64,000 nucleotides of DNA from Pseudomonadota bacterium. GTDB taxonomy: Bacteria; Pseudomonadota; Gammaproteobacteria; Steroidobacterales; Steroidobacteraceae. The notes under the pieces are model-generated. The model had not been told where the DNA came from. It worked only from the letters and a program-made list of their open reading frames with translations, and did not search any database. The stretch lies in assembly GCA_018241525.1 (NCBI GenBank), contig JAFEDR010000011.1, positions 434,001 to 498,000 on the forward strand. The letters run 5' to 3'. Below, piece by piece: positions 13,974 through 22,342 of the stretch (its first letter is position 1; each line of letters opens with the position of its first letter). Both the position numbers and the translations under genes were made by a program.

Positions 13974-16900
13974 TTACGGCGCGGGCTTCTGCACGCGGCC
14001 GGGCGCGAGGCCGCCGAGCGGCGCGACCGGCGCGGGCCGGCCGAGGTGCGGCTCGACCTTGTGCTCGTGCGTCAGCAGGCGGCGCACCTTCGGCGACAGC
14101 CAGCGCTCGAGGTCGTCGACCACCGAGAACGCCGCCGGCACGACCACCAGCGTCAGGAACGTCGAGGTGATGATGCCGCCGATGACCGCCACCGCCATCG
14201 GCTGGCGGAACGAGGACGCATCGCCGATGCCGAGCGCGGTCGGCAGCATGCCGGCGATCATCGCCACGCTGGTCATCACGATCGGCTGGGCGCGCTTGTG
14301 GCCGGCCTCGAGCAGCGCCTGCATGCGGCTGCGGCCGGCGCGCATTTCCTCGATCGCGAAGTCGACCAGCAGGATCGAGTTCTTGGCGACGATGCCCATC
14401 AGCATCAGCACGCCGATGATCACCGACATCGAGAACGGGATGTTGAAGATCGCGAGCGCCACCACCGTGCCGCCGAGCGCCAGCGGCAGCGCCGACAGGA
14501 TGGTCACCGGCTGGAAGACGCGCGCGAACAGCAGCACCAGCACCGCGAACACCATCAGCACGCCGGCGGCCACCGCGAGCGCGAAGTTGATGAACAGCTC
14601 CTCCATGAACTCCGCCGTGCCGACGCGCACGTTGTGCACGCCCTCCGGCAGGTTCTTGAGCGCCGGCAGCTCGTCGATCTTCTTCTGCGCATCGCCGAAC
14701 TGCACGCCCGGCGCGAGGTCGGCGCCGATCATGAGCCGCCGCGACTGGTTGTAGCGGCGCACCGTCGCCGGGCCCTGCCCGAAGCTGAGCTCGGCGACCG
14801 TCTTGAGCGGCACGCTGCCGCCGTTCGCGGTCGGCACCGGCAGGTTTTCGAGTGTCGCCAGGTCCTCGCGCGAGGATTCCTTCAGGCTGACGCGGATCGG
14901 CACCTGGCGGTCCGCCAGCGAGAACTTGGCGACGTTCTGCGGGATGTCGCCGAGGGTCGCGATGCGCACCGTCTGGCTGATCGACTGCACCGTCACGCCG
15001 AGCTCGGCGGCGACGTCGAAGCGCGGCTTGATGACGATCTCCGGGCGCGGCATGTCGCCGTCGATGCGCGGGTCGCGGATCTCCTTGACGTTGCGCATCT
15101 GGTCGATCACGCCGCGGGCCGCGTTCTCGAGCGCCGCCGGGTCGTCACCGGTCAGGAACAGCGTGAAGTCGCGACCGTTGAAGCCGTTCTGCGACTGGAA
15201 CTGGACGTGGGCGTCGGCGATGGTGCGCAGCTCCGGCGCGACCTCGTCCTCCCACTCCTTCTGCGTGAGCTTGCGATCCTTCTTCGGCACCAGCGAGATG
15301 AACAGGTTCGCGTTGCGCACCTGGCCGTCCTCGTCCGAGCCCACCGACTCGACGATGCTGGCGACTTCCTTGTGGCGGCGCAGGATCTCGGCCGCGCGGG
15401 CGGCGATGCGCGAGGTGTCCTCGAGCCGCACCCCGGGCGGCAGCTCGATCACGACCTGGCTCGCGCCGAGGTCCTCGGGCGGGATGAACGCCTGCGGCAG
15501 CATCGTCAGGCCGACGATCGAGGCCACGAAGAACACGAACGCGAACGCCAGCGTCCGCCAGCGGTGCTCGACGCACTTCTGCAGCCAGCCGAGGTAGCGC
15601 TGCATCAGCGGTCCCTCGAGGTGCGCGTGGAACCCCTGCGGCTTGAGCGTGAACGCGGCGATCACCGGCGTCACGAGCCGGGCGACCATCAGCGAGAAGA
15701 ACACCGCCGCCGCGACCGTGAGGCCGAACTGCTTGAAGTACTGGCCGCTGATCCCGCCCATGAAGCTCACCGGCAGGAACACGGCGATGATGGTCGCCGA
15801 GGTCGCGACCACCGCGAGGCCGATCTCGTCGGCCGCGTCCAGCGCCGCCTGGTAGGGCGTCTTGCCCATGCGGATGTGGCGCACGATGTTTTCGATCTCG
15901 ACGATCGCATCGTCGACCAGCACGCCCGCGACCAGCGACAGCGCCAGCAGGCTGATGCCGTTCAGCGTGAAGTCCATCAGCGACATGAACGCGAAGGTCG
16001 GGATCGCCGACAGCGGGATCGCGAGCGCCGAGATCGCCGTCGCCCGCCACTCGCGCAGGAACAGGAACACCACCGCCACCGCGAGGATCGAGCCCTCGAC
16101 CAGCGCTTCGATCGCCGAGCGATAGGCACGCTTGGTGTGCTCGACGGTGGTGAACACCTTGGTGATCGAGACGCCGGGATTCTCGCCGAGGATCTTGTGG
16201 ATCTCGGCATCCACCTTGTCGGCGGTGGTGACGTCGGAGTAGCCGCGCGCCTTGGTGACGAAGAAGGTCGTCGACGGCCGGCCGTCGAGCCGCGACAGCG
16301 TGCGGATCTCGGCGACGCCGTCGTGCACGTCGGCGATGTCGTCGAGCCGCGCGACGCGCCCGCCGGCGACCTGGATCTGCGTCGCACCAAGCGCCGCCGC
16401 CGTGCGCGCGCCGCCGAGCACGCGGATCGACTGCTCGCCGCCGGCGACCTGGGCGCGACCGCCCGGGGCGTCGAGGTTCAGCTGCCGCAGCTGCTGGTTG
16501 ACCTGCACGGCGGTGATGCCGAGCGCCTGCATGCGCGCCGGGTCGAGCTCGACGCGGATCTCGCGGTCGACGCCGCCGCTGCGGCCGACCTGCGCGACGC
16601 CGGACAGCGACAGCAGGCGCTTGGTGATCGAGTTGTCGACGAACCAGCTGAGCGCCTCCGGCGTCAGCGAGGTCGTGCTGACGGCGTAGTACGCGATCGG
16701 CCCGCCGTCCATGTCCTGGCGCGTGACGGACGGCTCCTGGATGCCTTCCGGCAGGTCGGCGCGGACCCGCGCGACCGCGTCGCGCACGTCGTTGACGGCG
16801 CGGTCGATCGGCGTGCCGATCTGGAACTCGACCCAGATGCGCGCCGTGCCCTCGACGGCGCGCGAGGTGATGTTGTGGACGTTGCCGACACTGGCGACCG

Positions 16901-17111
16901 AGCCCTCGATCTTCTGCATCACCTGCGTTTCCATCTCGGTCGGCGCGGCGCCCGGCTGCGACACCTGCACCAGCACCTGCGGGAAGGAAACGTCGGGATT
17001 GAGGTTGATCGGCAGGCGGATGAACGCCACGGTGCCGACGAAGGTCAGCACGACGAACAGCACGATCGGGAAGATCGGGTGCTTGATCGCCCAGGCGGAG
17101 ATGTTTCTCAC
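13974..17111 (-). CDS. RND multidrug efflux transporter, HAE1 type
   Basis: A 1045-residue inner-membrane proton antiporter of the AcrB/MdtB/MexF family. It begins MRNISAWAIKHPIFPIVLF, the usual cytoplasmic tip and first membrane helix, then a periplasmic porter domain, TM2-6, a second porter domain and TM8-12. The proton-relay acids are present in TM4 (GVLVDDAIVEIENI) and the TM10 lysine in GIVAKNSILLVDFA. Length is normal. The adaptor upstream overlaps by 4 nt (ATGA), so the two are one operon. No outer-membrane channel gene is adjacent, so a TolC encoded elsewhere is presumably used. The substrate cannot be told from sequence. Confidence 0.95.
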   Translation of the reverse strand: MRNISAWAIKHPIFPIVLFVVLTFVGTVAFIRLPINLNPDVSFPQVLVQVSQPGAAPTEMETQVMQKIEGSVASVGNVHNITSRAVEGTARIWVEFQIGTPIDRAVNDVRDAVARVRADLPEGIQEPSVTRQDMDGGPIAYYAVSTTSLTPEALSWFVDNSITKRLLSLSGVAQVGRSGGVDREIRVELDPARMQALGITAVQVNQQLRQLNLDAPGGRAQVAGGEQSIRVLGGARTAAALGATQIQVAGGRVARLDDIADVHDGVAEIRTLSRLDGRPSTTFFVTKARGYSDVTTADKVDAEIHKILGENPGVSITKVFTTVEHTKRAYRSAIEALVEGSILAVAVVFLFLREWRATAISALAIPLSAIPTFAFMSLMDFTLNGISLLALSLVAGVLVDDAIVEIENIVRHIRMGKTPYQAALDAADEIGLAVVATSATIIAVFLPVSFMGGISGQYFKQFGLTVAAAVFFSLMVARLVTPVIAAFTLKPQGFHAHLEGPLMQRYLGWLQKCVEHRWRTLAFAFVFFVASIVGLTMLPQAFIPPEDLGASQVVIELPPGVRLEDTSRIAARAAEILRRHKEVASIVESVGSDEDGQVRNANLFISLVPKKDRKLTQKEWEDEVAPELRTIADAHVQFQSQNGFNGRDFTLFLTGDDPAALENAARGVIDQMRNVKEIRDPRIDGDMPRPEIVIKPRFDVAAELGVTVQSISQTVRIATLGDIPQNVAKFSLADRQVPIRVSLKESSREDLATLENLPVPTANGGSVPLKTVAELSFGQGPATVRRYNQSRRLMIGADLAPGVQFGDAQKKIDELPALKNLPEGVHNVRVGTAEFMEELFINFALAVAAGVLMVFAVLVLLFARVFQPVTILSALPLALGGTVVALAIFNIPFSMSVIIGVLMLMGIVAKNSILLVDFAIEEMRAGRSRMQALLEAGHKRAQPIVMTSVAMIAGMLPTALGIGDASSFRQPMAVAVIGGIITSTFLTLVVVPAAFSVVDDLERWLSPKVRRLLTHEHKVEPHLGRPAPVAPLGGLAPGRVQKPAP

Positions 17112-18319
17112 GGCGCGCCCTTGGCAGCGGCAACCTTGACCTGCTCGCCCTCGTGCAGGAACGCACCGGCGGTCGTGACCACGCGCTCGGCGCCGTCGAG
17201 GCCGGCGGCAATCACGATGCCGTTCGGCTGCGCGCCGCCGACCTTCACGTCGCGGCGGGCGACGTGGTCGTCAGCACCCACGATCAGCACGTAGCTGCCG
17301 CGCGCATCGGACAGCAGCGCCGTCTGCGGGACGATCGGCCGCGAGTCGTTGCCGACCTTCACCTCGCCGCGCGCGAACGCGCCCGGCCGCAGATTCGGGT
17401 CCTTCGGCAGCGCCACCCGCACCTCGCCGAGGCGCGTCTGCGGGTCGATCACCGCCCCCAGCAGACGGACCTTGCCCTCGACCGCGTTCGGCAAACCGGT
17501 GACGTGCACCTCGGTGGACTGGCCGACCGCGAGCCGCGGCAGGTCCTGCTCGGCGGCGAGCGCCTTCATCTCGATCTCGCCGCCCCGCGCGAGCCGGAAC
17601 AGCGTCACGCCGCCCGGCGTCACGGCCTGGCCGACTTCCGCGGTGCGGGTCAGCACGAGGCCATCGGCGGGCGCGCGGATCTCGGTCCGGCCGAGGCGCG
17701 CCTCGGCCTCGGCGAGCTGCGCCTCCGCGGCCTTGACGCGCGCGGCCGACGTGGCGACCTGCGACTTGCGCTTGTCGACTTCCTCCTTCGACAGCGCGCC
17801 GACCGAGTTCGCGATCTGCTGCGCGCGGCGGTAATCGGCCTCGGCGAGCGCGGCCTCGGCGCGGTTCTGCTCGAGCGCGGCGCGCAGGCTCGCGACCTGC
17901 GGTGCGATCACCGAGGTATCGAGCCGCGCGAGCACCTGGCCGGCGCGCACGTGGTCACCGACCTCGACGAGGATCGCCGCGATGCGACCGGTCTCGCCGT
18001 CGACGCCGATCGGCATGTCGTAGCGCGCGACGATGGCGCCGGTGAAGGCGACCTTCATCGTGAACGGGGTGCGCCCCGGCGGCACCGCCGTGACGAGCGG
18101 CGCGGCGTTCACCGGGCCGGCCGCCGCACCCTTGCCGCCGCTGCGCATCAGGAAGGCGAGCGCGACCGCCGCGACCAGCACGACGGCCGCGATGATCAGG
18201 TAGCTGCGGCGCAGCAACGGTTCCGGCTCGCCGGCCGGCGGCGGCGCGAAGGACGACGGGCGGTCGATGTCGACCGACACCTCGGGCAGGTCCGCGTGCG
18301 GCTGGGCTTCGTCGTTCAC
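17108..18319 (-). CDS. RND efflux periplasmic adaptor (membrane fusion protein)
   Basis: A 403-residue adaptor joining the inner-membrane pump to an outer-membrane channel. One N-terminal membrane anchor (YLIIAAVVLVAAVALAFLM, about residues 40-58) follows a short cytoplasmic tail. Then come a lipoyl half (IAAILVEVGDHVRAGQVLARLD), a coiled-coil hairpin rich in Ala, Glu and Arg, the second lipoyl half (TEIRAPADGLVL) and beta-barrel domains. GTG 18319 gives the anchor the usual position but no Shine-Dalgarno is evident, so the exact start is uncertain. Its mRNA would begin downstream of the terminator at 18437-18479, or by read-through from the sigma-54 unit beyond it. Confidence 0.9.
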   Translation of the reverse strand: MNDEAQPHADLPEVSVDIDRPSSFAPPPAGEPEPLLRRSYLIIAAVVLVAAVALAFLMRSGGKGAAAGPVNAAPLVTAVPPGRTPFTMKVAFTGAIVARYDMPIGVDGETGRIAAILVEVGDHVRAGQVLARLDTSVIAPQVASLRAALEQNRAEAALAEADYRRAQQIANSVGALSKEEVDKRKSQVATSAARVKAAEAQLAEAEARLGRTEIRAPADGLVLTRTAEVGQAVTPGGVTLFRLARGGEIEMKALAAEQDLPRLAVGQSTEVHVTGLPNAVEGKVRLLGAVIDPQTRLGEVRVALPKDPNLRPGAFARGEVKVGNDSRPIVPQTALLSDARGSYVLIVGADDHVARRDVKVGGAQPNGIVIAAGLDGAERVVTTAGAFLHEGEQVKVAAAKGAP

Positions 18320-18436
18320 GGTCGGGTCACCGGGTATCTGGGTGGGGCGCGATTCTACGCGCCGGTTTTGGGGCTTCTATTTCAGATGCGCCCAGCCGCC
18401 GGGTCGTTGCGACGAGTCGCGGGAACGCCACGTCGG

Positions 18437-18479
18437 AAAAAAAGAAGGCGCCGGGAGCTGGGGGAAGCTCGTCGGCGCC
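18437..18479 (-). terminator. intrinsic terminator of the sigma-54 transcript
   Basis: On the minus strand GGCGCC (18479-18474) pairs with GGCGCC (18452-18447), with an inner GAGCT/AGCTC stem (18470-18466 with 18459-18455) and a C-rich loop. The stem is followed by TTCTTTTTTT (18446-18437). On the plus strand the run is on the wrong side, so it works for leftward transcription only. Confidence 0.8.
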
Positions 18480-18514
18480 AAGATTTCAAACCACAGGGGG
18501 AGTTGAGACTTGCA
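18437..18514 (-). ncRNA. predicted sigma-54-dependent small RNA, about 78 nt
   Basis: The transcript is inferred from a promoter whose start should fall near 18514 and a terminator ending at 18437. It has no start codon. It carries two runs of five C, one single-stranded at 18496-18500 (context CAACTCCCCCTGTGG) and one in the terminator loop at 18460-18464 (context CTTCCCCCAG). Such C-rich patches are used by several bacterial small RNAs to pair with G-rich ribosome binding sites. Alternatively it is an attenuated leader of the RND efflux genes that follow. The ends are predictions, not measured. Confidence 0.65.
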
Positions 18515-18525
18515 GTCTAGACAAA

Positions 18526-18540
18526 GCAAGCCGCGTGCCA
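18526..18540 (-). promoter_or_regulatory. sigma-54 (RpoN) -24/-12 promoter
   Basis: The minus strand reads TGGCACGCGGCTTGC from 18540 to 18526. It fits the RpoN consensus TGGCACG-N4-TTGC exactly, with the invariant GG (18539-18538) and GC (18527-18526) separated by 10 bp. The next base is T, also consensus. The start of transcription should be about 12 bp on, near 18514. Confidence 0.8.
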
Positions 18541-18558
18541 ACCCTTAGGCATATACAA

Positions 18559-18571
18559 AATCAATGAGTTG
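18559..18571 (+). promoter_or_regulatory. consensus IHF binding site
   Basis: AATCAATGAGTTG fits WATCAANNNNTTR at every defined position. Its centre is about 51 bp upstream of the predicted sigma-54 start, between the promoter and the upstream dyads, where IHF usually bends DNA to bring an enhancer-bound activator to the polymerase. The surrounding sequence is locally A+T-rich in an otherwise G+C-rich genome. Confidence 0.65.
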
Positions 18572-18594
18572 CGTGAATTCACCGATCGACGAAT

Positions 18595-18629
18595 GTCAGC
18601 CGGCTGACGTTCCGGGTCAGTTTCTGACC
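18595..18629. promoter_or_regulatory. two phased inverted repeats, likely enhancer sites for a sigma-54 activator
   Basis: GTCAGCCGGCTGAC (18595-18608) is a perfect 14-bp palindrome and GGTCAGTTTCTGACC (18615-18629) repeats the same GTCAG/CTGAC half-sites. Their centres are about 20.5 bp apart, close to two helical turns, at about -88 and -108 from the predicted start. That is the usual place for tandem activator dimers. No T-run follows on the minus strand, so a terminator role for the SPOR gene ending at 18650 is less likely. Confidence 0.6.
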
Positions 18630-18649
18630 TGCCGCTCGTCCCAGGAGGG

Positions 18650-19459
18650 CTAACGCGAGCCCGGGGCCGGCGGCACCACGAGGCAGGGATCGCCGGCCAG
18701 CGCCTCGCGGCAGAACGACTCGGCCTCGGGCTTCGTAAAGCCGGCAACCTGCAGGCGCTGGATCGGCCTGCCGGCGGCATCCTTCGCCGCGACGATGTCC
18801 GGCGTTCGTGCCGCCAGCGCGGGATGCCTTGCGAGCAGCAGCTTCCAGCCGCGCTCGGCGGCGGCGCGGTTCTCGCCGTAGGCGCCGAGCTGCACGCGGT
18901 AGCCTCCGGAGCCAGCTGCCGGTCCCTTCGGGATCGGCGCCGCGGCCGCCACGACCTTCGGCGCGCGCGCGGACTTCGGCGTGGCGACTGTCTTCGGGGT
19001 TGCCGCTACTGAGGGCGTAACGGCGGCCGGGGGCCCGGCGGCCGGTGGCGGCGCCTCCGCCTTCGGCGCGACTGCCGCGGCCGGCACACGCGCGGCGGCG
19101 GCGTCGGGGGCGCTGACCGACGCGGGTGCCGGGGTCGACGTCGGGGCACCGAGATTCAAGTTGGCGATCGCAATCAGCGCCTCGTGCGTGTGCGCCCCCT
19201 GCGGGTAGCTGCGCAGGTACTTCTGGTAGCTCTCCGCGGTGGCCGCGGCATGTGCCCGATCCCAGTCGCGATCGTCGGACAGCTGGTTCAGGCGCTCGCG
19301 CGCCTCGCGCACGTGCGCGCCATCGGGGTGTGCCTGCAGGTACTCCTCGAAGGCCGCCGGGGTATTCGCGCGCGACGCCGCCTCGAAGTCCGGGTCACCG
19401 CAGCCCCCGAGCAGCAGCGCGAGCGCCACGAGGACCGGTCCCGTGTGTTGATACGTCAT
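18650..19459 (-). CDS. SPOR-domain lipoprotein
   Basis: A 269-residue envelope lipoprotein. The signal peptide ends in a lipobox, LLLGGC, with Cys20 as the lipidated residue. A TPR-like repeat pair (FEEYLQAHPDGAHVREAR and YQKYLRSYPQGAHTHEAL, residues about 37-95) is followed by an Ala/Pro/Lys-rich linker (about 100-180) and a C-terminal SPOR domain (YRVQLGAYGENRAAAERGW and on, about 186-262). SPOR domains bind denuded glycan strands of septal peptidoglycan, so a role in division or cell-wall turnover is likely. It is a single gene; the downstream gap contains the sigma-54 unit. Confidence 0.85.
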   Translation of the reverse strand: MTYQHTGPVLVALALLLGGCGDPDFEAASRANTPAAFEEYLQAHPDGAHVREARERLNQLSDDRDWDRAHAAATAESYQKYLRSYPQGAHTHEALIAIANLNLGAPTSTPAPASVSAPDAAAARVPAAAVAPKAEAPPPAAGPPAAVTPSVAATPKTVATPKSARAPKVVAAAAPIPKGPAAGSGGYRVQLGAYGENRAAAERGWKLLLARHPALAARTPDIVAAKDAAGRPIQRLQVAGFTKPEAESFCREALAGDPCLVVPPAPGSR

Positions 19460-19505
19460 GAGGTGAAGCGTAGCGACGCGCCCGGCGCCCGTACAGCGCG
19501 GTCAC

Positions 19506-22184
19506 TCAGCGCGCGGGAGACGGCGGCGCGCTGCCCGGGGCGGCGGGAAAGGACGCGCGGTCGAACACCTGCCGCGCGGTGCGCGCGGCGTAGTCCGACA
19601 GCGGCCCGGCCATCGCGGCGAGTGCGAGCGACAGCAGGAGCACGGTCGCGAGCTCCGTCGGCCGGATACGCGCCGGCGGCGCGCCGCCGACGACTCCTGG
19701 CGCGCGCGCGAGCGCAAGCAGCGCGAGCAGCGCAGCGCTCAGGACGAGGCCGAACACCACGAGCGCATCGGCGCCCGCTGCGGCAAGTGTCGCGAAGCGG
19801 CCGAGCCAGCCCGCGAACGGCGGCAGGCCGAGCGCTGCGAGCGCACTCGCACCGAGCCAGGCCCGGCGGGTGCCTCCGCGCGACCCCGCGAGCACGAACG
19901 CCGCCATGCCGAGCGCGGCCGGAGCGAAGCCCAGCAGCGACGCCGTGACCGACGCGACCCGGAAGCCACCGATCCCGACCAGCAAGAGGCCGAGCGACAG
20001 CGTCACGAGCGCGGCAGCGAGCGCACGTGCCGAACGCGCCGCGACCGCGGCGAGCCCTGCGCCGAGCAGCGTGGCGAGGCCGAGCGGCAGCACGAGCCCC
20101 GACGGGCCGCAGGGTCCCGCTCCGAAGCACGGCACCACGAGCGTGCCGACCCGCAGCAGCGCCGCGGCCGCCACTTCGGCGCCGGCGATGGCGAGGAGCG
20201 CCGCGGCCGCCGGCGCCCGGGCGAGCGAGCGCAGGAACCCGAGGCCGAACGGCAGCCCACCGGCGCGGGCGCCGAGCGCGACGATCAGGAGGGCGGCGCC
20301 ACCGGCGAGCAGCGGCGTCGCATCGAGCGCAAGCGCCGGAGCGCGTTGCGCCAGCGCCGCCAGGTCGAGCGTCCCGACCGCCGCCGTCACGGCGGCGATC
20401 GCGATCAGCCCGAGCGCACCGAGCCACTGCGCGGCAAGCGCCGCCTCGCGCCGGTCGGCGAGCGCGTCGTGGCCGGCCGCCAGCCCGAGCACCGCGCAAG
20501 CCGCAAGCTCGAAGCCGAGCCACTGGGCGGCGAGATCCGCGGCCAGCGCCGCAAGCACGAGCCCGCCGGTGCCGAGCAGCACGGCCGCGACCGGCCGCGC
20601 ATCGCCGCGATCGTCCACCGCGGTCGCGCGGGCCGCCGCGATCCCGAGCAGCGCCACGATCACGACCAGACCCGCGGCCAGCCGATCGGCGACGAGCGCG
20701 ATTCCCGGCAGCGCGAGACGCACCGCCGCGCCGCCGTCGGCCGCGGGCAGCAGCGCGGCGGCGAGGCCAAGCTCCGCGAGCAGGCAGGCCGCGGCCAGCG
20801 GCCGGCCGAGTGCTGGCCAGCGCCGGCCGAGCGCCTGCAGCAGCGCGGCACCGCCGAGCGGCACGGCGACCGCGAGGCCCGCAGCGAGGGCGCCGGCGCC
20901 GCCGGCCGCGAAGGCCGGCGCCTCGCCCGCGGCAGCGAGGCGCATCGCGAGCGACCCGATCAGGAGCGCGAGACCGAGCGCGCCGCGGCGGCGCGACACG
21001 CCGAGGCCCGCGGAGCTCGCCGTTGCCAGGAGCAGTGGCAGCGCGCCGAGCGAGCCGATCACCGCGAGCGCCGTCGGCGCCTCGACCACGAACACCGCGA
21101 GCGCAGCGACGGCGAGGCCCGCGAGCACCGCCCGCGCGCCGGGCGGGGCGAGCGTCGCGGCCGCGGCCAACCCGGGCCAGGCGGCGCCGCCCAGGACCAC
21201 GAGCGACGCGAGCGGCGGCCACGCGTCGACGCGCACGCCCATCAGCGCGTAGGTCGCCGCGCCCGCGAAGCCGCTGGCGAGCGCTGCCCGCACCAGCGAG
21301 GGTCCCGCCGCCTCGACCGGTGACCAGACGAGGCGGGCCGCGAGCGCGAACTCGGCGAGCCGCGAGCGGGTGGCGGTCGCCGGCGGCGCACGGCGCGCCA
21401 GCACGAGCGCGAGCACGGCGGTGAGCGCCACGACCGCCGGCGCCAGCAGCGCCGGCGCGCCGGGGAAGTACGCGGCGAGCGGGCGCGCGATCGCAATGGC
21501 GACGATGGCGGCGGCGACGCCGGCCAGCAGTCCCGCGGGGTCGCGCGTCGCGAGCCAGGCCGGGGCCGCCCGGCCCAGCACGCCGGCGACGAGCAAGCCG
21601 AGCACGAGCGGCCGCAGCGGCGCGGTCGCGCCGGCGCGCAGCACCGCGCCGAGCGGCCCGGGCCCGCCGGCATCGAGGCACAACACCAGCGCCGCGAGCC
21701 AGCCGAGACCTCCGGCCGCGGCGAGCAGCCACTGCGCGCGCGCCCGGCGACGGGCGTCGACGGTGTCGGCCGCGGCACTGACGCGCACGGCCGCGAAGGT
21801 CGCCAGCTCCGCACAGGCCCAGCCGAGTGGCGCGTCGTTGGCGAATACGGTCGCCACCGTCGTGGCCACGAGCGCCAGCGCCCGCGCCGGCAGGCGCGTG
21901 CTGCGACCGCGGTCGCCGGCGAGGCCTGCCAGCGCCGCGGCCGCGGCGAGCGCCGCCAGCAGCGCCGCCGCGGGGTCGGCGCTGAAGGCGAGGCGGACGG
22001 TCGGCGCGTCCACATAGGCGAGGCTCAGCGCCGCGCCGCCCGCGGCGGCGAGGCCGAGCGCCAGCACGCAGACGATGGCGAGCGCGACGCATGCGAGCAC
22101 CCGGCCGCGTGACCCGGCAAGCCGCGCGACCAGCGGCGCCGCGAGCAGCGGCAGCAGCAACATCGAGAGCAGCAGTGCGGTCAC
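19506..22184 (-). CDS. tandem proton-antiporter-like membrane protein (NuoL/M/N, MrpA/D related)
   Basis: An 892-residue, very hydrophobic polytopic protein. Two halves each resemble an antiporter module of complex I / Mrp proteins. The second half has ALVADRLAAGLVVIVALLG, then LAAQWLGFELAACAVLGLAAG (like the membrane helix with the key Glu), then LGARAGGLPFGLGFLRSLAR (where functional subunits have a Lys-bearing helix) and LGLPPFAGWLGRF (the conserved IPPFAGF element). The first half shows the same pattern more weakly. Several residues expected for proton transfer are changed, Lys to Arg for example. GTG 22184 has AAAGGG upstream. No other Nuo or Mrp subunit is adjacent. Function unknown. 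Confidence 0.6.
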   Translation of the reverse strand: MTALLLSMLLLPLLAAPLVARLAGSRGRVLACVALAIVCVLALGLAAAGGAALSLAYVDAPTVRLAFSADPAAALLAALAAAAALAGLAGDRGRSTRLPARALALVATTVATVFANDAPLGWACAELATFAAVRVSAAADTVDARRRARAQWLLAAAGGLGWLAALVLCLDAGGPGPLGAVLRAGATAPLRPLVLGLLVAGVLGRAAPAWLATRDPAGLLAGVAAAIVAIAIARPLAAYFPGAPALLAPAVVALTAVLALVLARRAPPATATRSRLAEFALAARLVWSPVEAAGPSLVRAALASGFAGAATYALMGVRVDAWPPLASLVVLGGAAWPGLAAAATLAPPGARAVLAGLAVAALAVFVVEAPTALAVIGSLGALPLLLATASSAGLGVSRRRGALGLALLIGSLAMRLAAAGEAPAFAAGGAGALAAGLAVAVPLGGAALLQALGRRWPALGRPLAAACLLAELGLAAALLPAADGGAAVRLALPGIALVADRLAAGLVVIVALLGIAAARATAVDDRGDARPVAAVLLGTGGLVLAALAADLAAQWLGFELAACAVLGLAAGHDALADRREAALAAQWLGALGLIAIAAVTAAVGTLDLAALAQRAPALALDATPLLAGGAALLIVALGARAGGLPFGLGFLRSLARAPAAAALLAIAGAEVAAAALLRVGTLVVPCFGAGPCGPSGLVLPLGLATLLGAGLAAVAARSARALAAALVTLSLGLLLVGIGGFRVASVTASLLGFAPAALGMAAFVLAGSRGGTRRAWLGASALAALGLPPFAGWLGRFATLAAAGADALVVFGLVLSAALLALLALARAPGVVGGAPPARIRPTELATVLLLSLALAAMAGPLSDYAARTARQVFDRASFPAAPGSAPPSPAR

Positions 22185-22286
22185 GGCGCGCCCTTTCGCG
22201 CGTTCAACCGGGGCGCGGCGCGTTCGGCCGTCAGCGGCAGCGTGCTCTCCTCCACGGTCCCCCGGGTCCCGGTCGCGCGCCGCTAG

Positions 22287-22292
22287 TATAGT
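22287..22292 (+). promoter_or_regulatory. -10-like element for the bactofilin gene
   Basis: TATAGT at 22287-22292 lies in the divergent gap, 51 bp before the bactofilin ATG. No convincing -35 is found 17 bp upstream. It is the only A+T-rich patch in this gap. Confidence 0.35.
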
Positions 22293-22342
22293 GAGTCGTT
22301 CGTTCCCCCCGGCGCCCGGCGGCGCCCTGTACTGGAGGCGCC

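Larger units (their letters stand above)
18320..18649. other. 330-bp non-coding region holding a sigma-54 transcription unit
   Basis: This is the only gap over 300 bp. I find no credible gene in it. Reading the minus strand from 18649 it holds two inverted repeats, a consensus IHF site, a consensus -24/-12 promoter, about 80 nt of transcribed sequence and an intrinsic terminator at 18437-18479. From 18436 to 18320 is a leader of 117 bp before the RND adaptor, with TAGAAT (18358-18353, minus strand) as the only promoter-like element. Confidence 0.8.

Noticed and set aside
18595..18629. The two GTCAG palindromes as terminators of the SPOR gene
   Set aside because: Neither is followed by a T-run on the minus strand, and their spacing and distance to the -24/-12 promoter fit enhancer sites better, although a terminator role is not excluded.
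18517..18780. Minus-strand 87-codon frame over the sigma-54 promoter region
   Set aside because: It overlaps the SPOR gene in another frame and has no ribosome binding site or recognisable content; the regulatory signals explain the sequence better.
19506..22184. Calling the antiporter-like gene nuoN, nuoM or mrpD
   Set aside because: The protein is twice the usual length, lacks several key residues and has no partner subunits nearby, so a specific symbol is not supported.
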